Below are positions 1-8,007 of a DNA stretch of 64,000 bases, in pieces. The DNA is taken from positions 1 through 64,000 of the forward strand of contig JAVBMW010000020.1 of the NCBI GenBank assembly GCA_031551965.1, given 5' to 3'. Numbering within the stretch: the stretch's first letter is position 1; each line of letters starts with the position of its first letter. The translations under genes and the position numbers were made by a program. Below the pieces are notes generated by a model. That model searched no databases. It was not told the DNA's origin and was given only the letters and a program-made list of their open reading frames with translations. Source of the DNA: CALVGQ01 sp031551965. GTDB taxonomy: Bacteria > Bacillota_I > Bacilli_A > Erysipelotrichales > Erysipelotrichaceae.

Positions 1-195
1 TGATAAGACAAAGCGATCTCTTTTAAAAGAACCTGCATTTTCTTTTGTGATATCCATATGGTTAAAATACAAAGTAGTTATTAAGTCAGTCGCAGATAAT
101 GCTCCTCCTGGATGTCCACTTTTTGCGCTCGTTACCATCTTTACGATATTTTTTCTAATATTAGTTGCGTGGTTCAATAGTTCAACTTCTGTCAT
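1..195 (-). CDS. Transketolase, N-terminal subunit (partial, runs off window)
   Basis: Translating the reverse strand from the ATG at 193-195 gives 65 residues with no stop before the window edge. The segment SGHPGGALSATDLITTLYF is the conserved thiamine-diphosphate-domain start of transketolases, and its position close to the N-terminus fits the short-start, split (N-subunit/C-subunit) form. Transketolase interconverts pentose, triose and hexose phosphates. Its ATG follows the ulaE TAA stop directly, with no gap, so it is translated as the last visible gene of the ascorbate operon, where it would consume the xylulose-5-phosphate made by UlaE/UlaF. The C-terminal subunit should lie just outside the window (inference). 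Confidence 0.88.
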   Translation of the reverse strand, partial: MTEVELLNHATNIRKNIVKMVTSAKSGHPGGALSATDLITTLYFNHMDITKENAGSFKRDRFVLS

Positions 196-1047
196 TTAAT
201 CTTCCTCCTTGAATACTGCATTTAAATGTTTTCGTAAAAATTCATTGGCATAATGACAATCTTTTTTCCAATCTTCCTGGCCAACATACCAAAATTCTCC
301 TACAAATAGGCGAACTCCACAATCTTTTAAGATTTGGATATCTTCCTCAAATTGAGTATGCCCAGTTCCAAAAGGAATTTCACGATAGTGGCCGGAAATC
401 GTTTCTTTTAAATGCCCTGCCACGATATGTCCAGTACCTGTTTTGATATCTTCAGTTACTATTTTACCATAAATCAACGAAGCATTTGTCAAATTACCAA
501 TATCTGGATAAACTCCAAGATAAGGGTTGTTGATTAGATTTACATATTCCATTGATTTTTCTACAGTATCCATAAATGGTGTTTCCATCGTTTCAAATCC
601 AAGAGTGATTCCTTTAGCAGCTGCCATTTCAGTTGCGATTTTTAAATTTTTAATGAATGTTTGTTTGGTACTTTCATTTCCTTCATCATAATAAACATCA
701 TACCCTGCAAGTTGAATAATACGTACACCTAAATCAACAGACAATTGAATCGCTTTTTCCATGATTTCAAGCGATTTTTTGATTGTATCTGGGTTTTGCG
801 ATCCTAAAGGATATTTGCGATGTCCACTGAGACAAATTGAATTGATACGTACTTGCGATTTGAAAATAGCATCAATGATACTCTTTCTTTCTGCTTGGGT
901 CCAATCCAAGCGAGTTAGTTTTACTTCAGTTTCATCAATGCTCATTTCTAAATAATCAAAACCAAATTCTTTGCATAAGTAAAGTTTTTCTTCAATACTA
1001 TAAGAATTCGGAATCGACTTTTCATATAGACCTAATTGATAACTCAT
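196..1047 (-). CDS. ulaE: L-ribulose-5-phosphate (L-xylulose-5-P) 3-epimerase
   Basis: This 283-residue TIM-barrel protein has the length and signature segments of the UlaE/SgbU family: an N-terminal LGLYEKSIP strand, SICLSGHRKYPLGS, the acidic barrel residues in GFETMETPFMDT and PDIGN, and a C-terminal GEFWY. It converts L-xylulose-5-phosphate to L-ribulose-5-phosphate in the cytosolic L-ascorbate pathway. Its ATG overlaps the ulaF stop codon in an ATGA arrangement, so the two are translationally coupled. The order ulaF-ulaE inside a PTS-ascorbate operon supports the specific assignment over a generic xylose isomerase-like protein. Confidence 0.9.
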   Translation of the reverse strand: MSYQLGLYEKSIPNSYSIEEKLYLCKEFGFDYLEMSIDETEVKLTRLDWTQAERKSIIDAIFKSQVRINSICLSGHRKYPLGSQNPDTIKKSLEIMEKAIQLSVDLGVRIIQLAGYDVYYDEGNESTKQTFIKNLKIATEMAAAKGITLGFETMETPFMDTVEKSMEYVNLINNPYLGVYPDIGNLTNASLIYGKIVTEDIKTGTGHIVAGHLKETISGHYREIPFGTGHTQFEEDIQILKDCGVRLFVGEFWYVGQEDWKKDCHYANEFLRKHLNAVFKEED

Positions 1048-1742
1048 TTCTTTTGTCCATAATAGGCATTTGGACCATGCTTTCTTAGAAAATGTTTATC
1101 TAATAGTTCTGATTGCATATTCAAAATATCAGGGTTGATCATTTCTGTATTCATTGCCATGACCGCAAGTTCTTCAAGCACTACTGAATTGTGTACGGCA
1201 TCCATTGCATTTTTACCCCACGCAAATGGTCCATGAGAGGCAACTAAGACAGCAGGCATAAAATTACCATCGATATTTCTTTCTCTGAAAGTTTCTACAA
1301 TGACTTTTCCTGTTTCCAGCTCATACTCGCCTTTAATTTCTTCATTTGTCATTAAACGAGTACATGGAACAGCCCCATAAAAATAATCACCGTGTGTCGT
1401 TCCATAAGCAGGAATATCTTTTTTAGCTTGTGCCCAAGATGTAGCATTACGTGAATGAGTATGTACTACTCCTCCAACACTAGGGAAAGCTTTATAAATT
1501 TCTAAATGGGTCATTAAATCACTTGAAGGGTTTAAATTTCCTTCTACTACTTTTCCATCCATGTCAGTCACTACCATATCGGAAGCTTGCATGACGTCAT
1601 ATTCAACACCACTTGGTTTGATTACCACTAGACCCAATTCATGGTCAATTGCGGAAACATTACCCCAAGTAAACGTCACTAAACCGTACTTCGGCAATTG
1701 TAAGTTTGCACGGAGCACTTCTTCTTTTAAATTTTCTAACAT
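1044..1742 (-). CDS. ulaF: L-ribulose-5-phosphate 4-epimerase
   Basis: A class II aldolase/adducin-fold protein of 232 residues, matching the AraD/UlaF/SgbE length. It shows the phosphate-binding start TWGNVSAID, the metal ligands in HTHSRNATSWAQ, and HGPFAWG near the C-terminus. It converts L-ribulose-5-P to D-xylulose-5-P, the exit to the pentose phosphate pathway. The start is placed at the ATG at 1740-1742 because an AGGAG lies eight bases upstream; a longer reading from 1781 would use a non-ATG codon without a good ribosome site. Context (ulaE downstream, PTS upstream) favours UlaF over AraD. Confidence 0.9.
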   Translation of the reverse strand: MLENLKEEVLRANLQLPKYGLVTFTWGNVSAIDHELGLVVIKPSGVEYDVMQASDMVVTDMDGKVVEGNLNPSSDLMTHLEIYKAFPSVGGVVHTHSRNATSWAQAKKDIPAYGTTHGDYFYGAVPCTRLMTNEEIKGEYELETGKVIVETFRERNIDGNFMPAVLVASHGPFAWGKNAMDAVHNSVVLEELAVMAMNTEMINPDILNMQSELLDKHFLRKHGPNAYYGQKK

Positions 1743-1753
1743 TATTTTTTCTC

Positions 1754-2797
1754 CTATTTCGTAATAACGTAAATAGCACACTCATTTTTAGTGTGATTAG
1801 CCGCTAAAATGAATTCTTTGTCTTCTTGATTGACAACACATAGATTGGCAGGTCCTACACCTTTATCGATGATCGTTTCTACAAATTCACCATTGATAAA
1901 TTGAACCGCAACAATCTCTGCATCTAATCTTCTGATTCCAGCTACAAAACTCGGAATTCCTGCAAGAGTAGTTCCAACTAATGTATGAGCGAAATCAATT
2001 TTATTGCTGTAAGTATAGACTGGAGTATAAACACCCAATATCTTTTTATAGATTCTGATCGTATTTCCATGAAATGGTTCAATTGTCATCATTTCCATTT
2101 CACCATCTTGATCAAGATCAACTAAGGCAATTTCACCAATGGGTCCTGTAAGAACTTGAGTGGTTTGCCAATTTGGATTGGATGAAGTTGGTGGAGTTAC
2201 TCGTAAAACTCCTTGATCTGATCCAAAGTAGCCGACGACTTGACCATCTTCTATATTTCGATAGTATCCATGGTTTCTGAATAATCCCTCTTTTAAAACA
2301 GTGAGTTCAACTTTTTCTTCTGGATTATTTGGTAATAGACCTACATAAATTTTTCCAGCTTTTGACCAGTCATCTTTATCTTTTTTGTCTTCAGCGATCG
2401 TTGCACACACTAAGTAATTTACACCATTACTCGTATAAATATCAAAACGATGAAGAAAAGGCAAGTGTAAAAAATCCACTACTTTCCATGATCCATCTTT
2501 TTCTCTTTTTCCCCAAACAAGCTTTGACTTACTTGGTGTTTGTTTTAAATAAAATTCCTGAACTGCCAAAAACTCGCTATCTTTACCTGGAATTGGAATG
2601 ATCGACATACATCCACCTGCATTGTCCCAAACCAATTCTTTTTTATTTAAATCATCAAGCCAAAAAGCGAGGCAATCTCCAGGCTCATCTGTACTTGCTT
2701 CACTCGCAAACATAGCGACTTTTTTATCGTCCACCGATATGCAGCTAGCACAATAAGCTCGTTTTAACTCTTCTGATCGTATTTTTTCGATTTTCAT
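1754..2797 (-). CDS. Unknown propeller-like protein in the ascorbate operon
   Basis: A 347-residue soluble protein with no signal peptide and no membrane segment. I do not recognise the family with certainty. The strand-rich sequence, repeated Trp/Gly turns, and the acidic loop DLDQDGEMEM, which resembles an FG-GAP or EF-hand-like calcium loop, suggest a beta-propeller. It sits between ulaB and ulaF, where many ascorbate operons have the 3-keto-L-gulonate-6-phosphate decarboxylase ulaD, but it shows none of the short TIM-barrel features of that enzyme. Two ATGs occur in tandem; the second (2795-2797) has the better distance to AGGAG. A role in sensing or processing a sugar acid is only inferred. 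Confidence 0.6.
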   Translation of the reverse strand: MKIEKIRSEELKRAYCASCISVDDKKVAMFASEASTDEPGDCLAFWLDDLNKKELVWDNAGGCMSIIPIPGKDSEFLAVQEFYLKQTPSKSKLVWGKREKDGSWKVVDFLHLPFLHRFDIYTSNGVNYLVCATIAEDKKDKDDWSKAGKIYVGLLPNNPEEKVELTVLKEGLFRNHGYYRNIEDGQVVGYFGSDQGVLRVTPPTSSNPNWQTTQVLTGPIGEIALVDLDQDGEMEMMTIEPFHGNTIRIYKKILGVYTPVYTYSNKIDFAHTLVGTTLAGIPSFVAGIRRLDAEIVAVQFINGEFVETIIDKGVGPANLCVVNQEDKEFILAANHTKNECAIYVITK

Positions 2798-2817
2798 CAT
2801 ATTCTCCTAATTGTAGA

Positions 2818-2848
2818 AAGAGGCTATCAGGATTACTGACAGCCTCTT
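2818..2848 (-). terminator. Intra-operon hairpin between ulaB and the unknown gene
   Basis: On the reverse strand AGAGGCTGTCA pairs with TGATAGCCTCT through a 7-base loop, making about 12 pairs with one G-U. Only three U residues follow, so it is more likely a leaky terminator, attenuator or RNA-processing/stability element than a full stop. It separates the transport genes from the catabolic genes. Confidence 0.65.
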
Positions 2849-2862
2849 AAGTTAAGCAGCTT

Positions 2863-3153
2863 TTATACTAATCCTGCTTCTTTAAATCTTTCTTTTGCTT
2901 CAGCATCAGAGAGAACGTTTTTCATGCCACAAATCTTAACGCCTTTTTTCTTTGCATCATCAAACATACTCACAAAATTAAGTGGGCAGAAGACAACATC
3001 ATATTGCGTTGCAGCGCTTTTCCCTTCTGATAATGAACAGTGATGAATTGTTTGAACTTGAAGTCCTAAATCCTTGACTGCTTTTTCAACTCTCATTTTC
3101 ATCATTAAGCTGGTACCTGCGCCATTAGCACAAGCGACTAAGATTCTTAACAT
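2863..3153 (-). CDS. ulaB: PTS ascorbate-type IIB component
   Basis: A 96-residue cytosolic protein beginning MLRILVACANGAGTS. The Cys at residue 8 followed by a GAGTS P-loop is the phosphorylation site of the SgaB/UlaB type IIB domain. It accepts phosphate from the IIA protein (ulaC) and passes it to ascorbate during transport through UlaA. It follows ulaA at 22 bases with a good ribosome site, and its length matches the family. Confidence 0.92.
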   Translation of the reverse strand: MLRILVACANGAGTSLMMKMRVEKAVKDLGLQVQTIHHCSLSEGKSAATQYDVVFCPLNFVSMFDDAKKKGVKICGMKNVLSDAEAKERFKEAGLV

Positions 3154-3175
3154 ATTTAATCTCTCCTTTTAACAA

Positions 3176-4636
3176 TTATTTGTTTGCTTTTTTTGCTTTG
3201 TAAGCTTCGTAATCTTCAACACACAAGAAGTATCCTTCTGGGTTAGCACGATATTGAAGTTGAGGGATAGCGATAAGCACTAACACAACTAATGCTACAC
3301 CTGCATAACCTAAGAATTTCATTGCTACTGTGAATGCTGGCCAAATTACTGCCCAGTCAAACATACCTAAGTATCCACCATAACTTGCGATTCCTACCCA
3401 ACCAGCAATCAATGCTGATCCGAATACTTGTACAAGTCCACAGATAAATGGCATTAACATTGCAGCTTTAACTCCACCTTTGTTGTTGGCAAATACTGCG
3501 ATCGTAGCGTTATCGAAGAATACTGGAACGAAACCTGCGATTACTAATGTTGGAGATTTAAGAAGGATCAAAATACCGATAGCGATAAATTGTCCTAAAG
3601 CTCCAAACAAGAAACCGATAGTTACAGCGTTTGGTGAACCAAATCCATAAGTTGCAGCACAGTCGATCCCTGGAACTGCCCCTGGTAAGAAGCTATTTGA
3701 GATCCCTTGGAATGAGTTAGTTAATTCAGTTACGAATGTACGAACACCAAGTTGAAGAATTGCTAAATAAACTGCAAAGTTTAATGAAGTTGTCAAGATA
3801 TAGAAAATGAATGATTTTCCAGCAGCTAAGAATTTAGCTTCAATTAAATAATCTTGACCTAGTACTAATAAGATTGTACCAAAGAACAATGTCATTAAGA
3901 TAGATGTTGCAACCATATTTTCATTAAAAATCGATAAGAAACCTGGAAGTGTTACATCTTCTAAACGTTTGTTGTTTGTAGACTTACCAAACATTTTTTC
4001 ACTTAATGCAGAGAAGATCGCTAATCCAAACATTTGTTGGTGAGCTACTGCAAATCCACCACCATCAGTTAAATCTTGAGTGATTTCAACTGTTAAGTTA
4101 CTTCCTACTGCCCAATATAATCCAAGAACTAATGCCATAACAATTAGAATTGGAGTATCACCTAAAGCTGGGAAACAGAATAGGATCAACCAGAAAGCAG
4201 TTGTTGCTTGTTGCATTTGAACGTGACCTGTAGTAAATACAGCACGAAGTTTAGTGATTTTTTGGAAACGAACAAGTAGTAAGTTGAAGATAAATGCTAC
4301 TAGTAACAAAATCATAACTTGGCTAAATGTTTTACCCATTTCAGTCATTGCAGCTTGTACTGCATTTTGTCCAAAGTAAGGGTCAATAACCATTGCATTT
4401 AATTGAAAACGGTCTTTTAATCCAACTAAGATCGGACGGAAGTTATTTACAAGTCCACCAGATCCAACTGATAAGATCATGTATCCAACTGTAGCTTTAA
4501 TAAATCCTGCAAATGCTTCATAAAATGGTTTTTTTAGTAGTAAATAACCGATAAATACGATTATACCAATAAAATATGCTGGTTGTGTTAAAATATTATT
4601 CGCGAAGAAACTCCACGCTTGCATTAAAATTTCCAT
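3176..4636 (-). CDS. ulaA: PTS ascorbate-specific IIC permease
   Basis: A 486-residue integral membrane protein with about 10-11 hydrophobic segments, matching the SgaT/UlaA family (E. coli UlaA is about 465 residues). Recognisable segments include FAGFIKATVGYMILSVGSGG near the N-terminus, GFAVAHQQM, and PGIDCAATYGFGSPNAV in the second half. It forms the membrane channel that moves ascorbate while it is phosphorylated by UlaB. It sits between ulaC and ulaB in one operon. A related sugar acid substrate cannot be ruled out from sequence, but UlaG, UlaE and UlaF beside it argue for ascorbate. Confidence 0.92.
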   Translation of the reverse strand: MEILMQAWSFFANNILTQPAYFIGIIVFIGYLLLKKPFYEAFAGFIKATVGYMILSVGSGGLVNNFRPILVGLKDRFQLNAMVIDPYFGQNAVQAAMTEMGKTFSQVMILLLVAFIFNLLLVRFQKITKLRAVFTTGHVQMQQATTAFWLILFCFPALGDTPILIVMALVLGLYWAVGSNLTVEITQDLTDGGGFAVAHQQMFGLAIFSALSEKMFGKSTNNKRLEDVTLPGFLSIFNENMVATSILMTLFFGTILLVLGQDYLIEAKFLAAGKSFIFYILTTSLNFAVYLAILQLGVRTFVTELTNSFQGISNSFLPGAVPGIDCAATYGFGSPNAVTIGFLFGALGQFIAIGILILLKSPTLVIAGFVPVFFDNATIAVFANNKGGVKAAMLMPFICGLVQVFGSALIAGWVGIASYGGYLGMFDWAVIWPAFTVAMKFLGYAGVALVVLVLIAIPQLQYRANPEGYFLCVEDYEAYKAKKANK

Positions 4637-4662
4637 AAATTCTCCCTCTTTCTTTTAAAGTA

Positions 4663-5118
4663 TCACGCATTGTACTTTAAATGAATACTTAATAAATCCT
4701 CTTTATTTTTTGCGTTCAACAAATCTTCAACTAATTCATCATTCATTAACATTTCAGATAAACTCATCATGTTTTCTAAATGTTCTTCATGATTCTCTGC
4801 AGCTAAAACAAAGAATAATCGAGCATCTTTTTCCGGGTCATTCAGATCAAAATGAACCGGTTCTTCTACTTTCATAAAACTTATTGCAGTTTTGTGAACA
4901 CCTACAGCTCCCTCAGTGGAATGAGGCATGGCAATATTTGGTGCAATGACAATGTATGGACCGTATTTCTTTACGCATTCGATAACTGCATCCACATAAC
5001 AATCTTCAATGGCACCTTCATTGATTAGTGGTTGGCAACTTGCTTTAATTGCATCTTCCCAACTTTCAAATCGTTGATGAAAACAAATTCGCTCGTTTTC
5101 TACAAATTTTTTTAGCAT
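4663..5118 (-). CDS. ulaC: PTS ascorbate-type IIA component
   Basis: A 151-residue PTS EIIA type 2 (fructose/mannitol fold) protein. The active-site histidine lies in IAMPHSTEGAVG at about residue 85, and the middle strand ARLFFVLAAENHEEHLENM is typical. It takes phosphate from HPr and hands it to UlaB. It is a separate protein here, as in the E. coli ula operon. It follows ulaG closely and precedes ulaA with a 26-base gap. Confidence 0.9.
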   Translation of the reverse strand: MLKKFVENERICFHQRFESWEDAIKASCQPLINEGAIEDCYVDAVIECVKKYGPYIVIAPNIAMPHSTEGAVGVHKTAISFMKVEEPVHFDLNDPEKDARLFFVLAAENHEEHLENMMSLSEMLMNDELVEDLLNAKNKEDLLSIHLKYNA

Positions 5119-5136
5119 CAGATTTTTCCCCTTTGA

Positions 5137-6195
5137 TTATAAAATTGACTTAAATGGAACGTTTGGTTCCTCAGTAAAGCAATCTTCAAATCCTCTACGA
5201 TAATGATATTGACGTTTATTGGCATCAAGCGGATAAATGAATTTTCCACCTACATCCCAGATGAATGGATTAAATTTGTAATCCAAAACATGTTTCTTGA
5301 AATCATACAACATTAAGATTTCAGCTGGATCTGCTTTGAAGTTAGTCCAAACATCATAATGGAATGGAATTACAACTTTACATTGTAGGGCTTCAGCCAT
5401 ACGTAAAATGTCAACTGATGTCATTTTATCTTGGTTTCCAATTGGGTTTTCACCATATGATCCTAATGCAACATCGATCTTATGATCTTTACCATGTTTT
5501 GCATAATAAACAGAATAATGACTATCCCCACTGTGATAAATACTTCCGGCAGGAGTTTTAATCAAATAATTGACTGCTTTTTCATCCATGTCTGTTGGAC
5601 ATACGCCACGCACATCGACATCATTAGTTACTAGGCAAGTTCTATCAAAGCTATCTAAGACAACAATTTCACAGTCTTTCACTTTAATCACGTCACCTGG
5701 TTTAACAATTTTACAACGACTTTCAGGTACTCCATAACTCAACCATTTTTTTACACTTTCAAGCGGTCCAATAAATGGTACTTCTTCCTTTACATTTTGC
5801 ATCACAGCAGCTGCAAAGAATGGATCGATGTGGTCGTTGTGATAATGCGTTGATAATACAGCATCAACAGTTGTTACTGCAAATGGATCAAAGACAATTG
5901 GAGCTGCGCGTAAATTAGGTTGGGTCATGACTCCCCCCGTCATGTTGCGCATTTGATGGAATTTTTCCATTTCTTTTGTTTTCTTAGAACGTTTTCCGTT
6001 TCCAAACCAAAGGTCGATCGCAATATTGGTTGCATTTTCAGATTTGATCCATAGACCTGTACATCCGATCCACCACATTGCAAATGTTCCTTTAGAAACT
6101 TCTTCTTGATCGATTTCTTCATTCAACCAAGTTCCCCATTCAGGGAAAGCGCCTAAGATCCACTTTTCTCTATTGATTTCATCAATTTTCGGCAT
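5137..6195 (-). CDS. ulaG: L-ascorbate-6-phosphate lactonase
   Basis: A 352-residue metallo-beta-lactamase-fold lactonase, collinear with E. coli UlaG over its whole length. The N-terminal WILGAFPEWGTWLNEEI, the metal-binding THYHNDHID, SGDSHYS and the C-terminal RGFEDCFTEEPNVPFKSIL are all family hallmarks. It opens ascorbate-6-phosphate to 3-keto-L-gulonate-6-phosphate in the cytosol. The start is set at the ATG at 6193-6195, preceded by AAGGAGGAG; the upstream in-frame Met at 6246 adds 17 residues the family lacks. It is the first gene of the operon. Confidence 0.95.
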   Translation of the reverse strand: MPKIDEINREKWILGAFPEWGTWLNEEIDQEEVSKGTFAMWWIGCTGLWIKSENATNIAIDLWFGNGKRSKKTKEMEKFHQMRNMTGGVMTQPNLRAAPIVFDPFAVTTVDAVLSTHYHNDHIDPFFAAAVMQNVKEEVPFIGPLESVKKWLSYGVPESRCKIVKPGDVIKVKDCEIVVLDSFDRTCLVTNDVDVRGVCPTDMDEKAVNYLIKTPAGSIYHSGDSHYSVYYAKHGKDHKIDVALGSYGENPIGNQDKMTSVDILRMAEALQCKVVIPFHYDVWTNFKADPAEILMLYDFKKHVLDYKFNPFIWDVGGKFIYPLDANKRQYHYRRGFEDCFTEEPNVPFKSIL

Positions 6196-6250
6196 AATTC
6201 TCCTCCTTGTATTAAAATTACTTTTTAAACCATCGCGATGATACACTCAT

Positions 6251-6279
6251 AATATACTAAATGATCAAGTTATTCACAA
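6251..6279 (-). promoter_or_regulatory. Sigma-A promoter of the ula operon
   Basis: Reverse-strand TTGTGA (6274-6279), a 17-base spacer and TATATT (6251-6256), about 55 bases upstream of ulaG. The operator-like TATGAAC boxes at 6288 and 6308 lie just upstream of the -35. Confidence 0.6.
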
Positions 6280-6287
6280 CCTAGTTT

Positions 6288-6399
6288 TATGAACAGTTAT
6301 CCATTTATATGAACACTTTATGATTTGTTAAGCGTTTTCAGTGAAACTTTTTTCACAATTAGCTTTGATATTCATTGACAATCATTCAAAACGTTCATA
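6288..6399. promoter_or_regulatory. TATGAAC operator-like boxes (three copies)
   Basis: TATGAACA occurs at 6288-6295 and 6308-6315, spaced exactly 20 bases (two helical turns), and the inverted form GTTCATA occurs at 6393-6399, overlapping the -10 of the rightward promoter. They lie between the ula operon and the gene pair that encodes a DeoR repressor, so they are the obvious candidate binding sites for that repressor, controlling both directions (inference). Confidence 0.55.
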
Positions 6400-6403
6400 T
6401 AAT
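6375..6403 (+). promoter_or_regulatory. Consensus sigma-A promoter of the regulator operon
   Basis: TTGACA at 6375-6380, a 17-base spacer and TATAAT at 6398-6403: a perfect consensus promoter, 19 bases before the ATG at 6423, with GAGGT as ribosome site. A promoter this strong would need repression, which fits the overlapping GTTCATA box. Confidence 0.85.
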
Positions 6404-6422
6404 TAAATCGAGGTAATTACTT

Positions 6423-7175
6423 ATGAAAAACAAAGAACGATTCCAAACAGCATTAACATTAATTTTATATGGTCTATTTATTTATTATTCATCAACATTA
6501 ATAATGAATGCAAAAGACATGTCAGTAAAACTACTTTATAGTTTTGTAACCATCCTATTTACCCTTATTGGGATATCTTCTGAATATTTGAAATATTTGT
6601 ATCGTAAAGCATTAGTCAAATTAAATATGGAATGCGATCCAGATTCTGCAATCGAAATTTTTGATAAACTTCAAAAATTTGATTATTTTAAAGCTTATAA
6701 AAAAACTCGAACTGTATTTGATATTCAAGTGGCTCTTGCGACACTCAATGCAGCGCAATGCATTAAGATCATTGAAGATGAGGATATTTATTTAAGATCT
6801 AGTTTGGAGTTACTTGTGATCCGTGCCTACTCTATGCTTAGGGCAAATAGTATTCTTGATAATCACAATCAAGTAAAACATTGGTATAATGAGTATATGA
6901 AGTGCCAATCTGGTAAAAAAAAGGTATACTTATATAGTACTGAAGAAGTAGACGGTCTTTATCATTTTACCACTAATGATCGTAAAAAAGCATGTACAAG
7001 TTTTGCCAAAGTTAACACGAAAAATATGAATCCAAAAGAGATCGCCATGTTTAGCTATAATTATGCTTGTGCTTCAATGAGTATCGATTCTAATGTTTCA
7101 AAACAATACTTTAATCAAGTAGTACAACTTGGAAATAAATTACCTATCGTAGAACTAAGTAAGGAGCATTTATGA
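6423..7175 (+). CDS. Membrane-anchored helical-repeat protein, unknown function
   Basis: A 250-residue protein with two hydrophobic segments near the N-terminus (about residues 10-28 and 36-55), followed by a cytosolic helical region with a TPR-like character (YNYACASMSIDSNVSKQYF near the end). I do not recognise a named family. It is the first gene of the regulator operon and its stop overlaps the DeoR start as ATGA, so the two are made together. A role in relaying a membrane or transport signal to the regulator is possible but unproved. Confidence 0.6.
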   Translation: MKNKERFQTALTLILYGLFIYYSSTLIMNAKDMSVKLLYSFVTILFTLIGISSEYLKYLYRKALVKLNMECDPDSAIEIFDKLQKFDYFKAYKKTRTVFDIQVALATLNAAQCIKIIEDEDIYLRSSLELLVIRAYSMLRANSILDNHNQVKHWYNEYMKCQSGKKKVYLYSTEEVDGLYHFTTNDRKKACTSFAKVNTKNMNPKEIAMFSYNYACASMSIDSNVSKQYFNQVVQLGNKLPIVELSKEHL

Positions 7176-7978
7176 AAGTCGAAAAATCAATTGTTCAAAA
7201 AAGAAGAGATCATATTATGCAACTGATCCAGAAAGACGGCAGGATCAGTGTGAATGAAATTGCTGAAATGATGAATGTATCTCCGCTCACTGTTCGCCGA
7301 GATCTTCAATATTGGGAGGAACAAGGGGCAGTAGAAAGAAATTATGGTGGTGCGATCTTACTTCAAAATATGGTCAGCCAAAATAGTGAACTAAGCAACG
7401 AACGTTACAAACATGCGATCGCTAAATATGCTGCTCAATATGTAGAAGATGGTGATATCATTTTCATCAATACAAGTTCAACTGCATTACTCGTGATCAG
7501 TTACATACGAAATAAACGTTGTACCATTATTACCAACAATGGAAAAGCAATTTATGTTGAACATGATCCACTTATCTCACTTGTGCTTACAGGTGGAGAA
7601 TTACGTGATCCAAAGGAAAGTATGGTCGGTGAATTTGCGACAAGTACTTTACGCAGGGTTACCGCAAACAAAGCATTCATGGGATGTAGTGGGCTTGATG
7701 TGAAAGCGGGTATGACTACGGCGATCATGAATGAAGTTGCGATCAATGAAATCATGCTCAATCGATGCAATGGCACAACCTTTGTGCTTGCTGATCACAC
7801 TAAAATAGGTATTGAACATAACTTTAGAAGTGGGACGATCGATCAGGTCAATTATTTGATTACTGATCAACTATGTGATTTAGAAGACATTCTTAAAATA
7901 GAAGATGCCAAAGTCAAAGTGATCCAGCTACCTCCTATTAATGTTTTGGATATGCATAAAACAAAAACAATATTTTAA
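7172..7978 (+). CDS. DeoR-family transcriptional regulator (likely ula repressor)
   Basis: A 268-residue protein with an N-terminal DeoR winged helix (about residues 8-60: RISVNEIAEMMNVSPLTVRRD, then GAVERNYGGA), followed by the DeoRC sugar-phosphate sensor domain with INTSSTALLV, TGGELRD, FMGCSGLD and LADHTKIG. DeoR regulators such as UlaR bind a sugar phosphate, here possibly ascorbate-6-phosphate. It is divergent from the ula operon with TATGAAC boxes between them, and its ribosome site AAGGAG lies inside the preceding gene. Specificity is inferred from position only. Confidence 0.85.
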   Translation: MKVEKSIVQKRRDHIMQLIQKDGRISVNEIAEMMNVSPLTVRRDLQYWEEQGAVERNYGGAILLQNMVSQNSELSNERYKHAIAKYAAQYVEDGDIIFINTSSTALLVISYIRNKRCTIITNNGKAIYVEHDPLISLVLTGGELRDPKESMVGEFATSTLRRVTANKAFMGCSGLDVKAGMTTAIMNEVAINEIMLNRCNGTTFVLADHTKIGIEHNFRSGTIDQVNYLITDQLCDLEDILKIEDAKVKVIQLPPINVLDMHKTKTIF

Positions 7979-8007
7979 AATACTCTACCATTGAAATGAG
8001 GAAGTTC

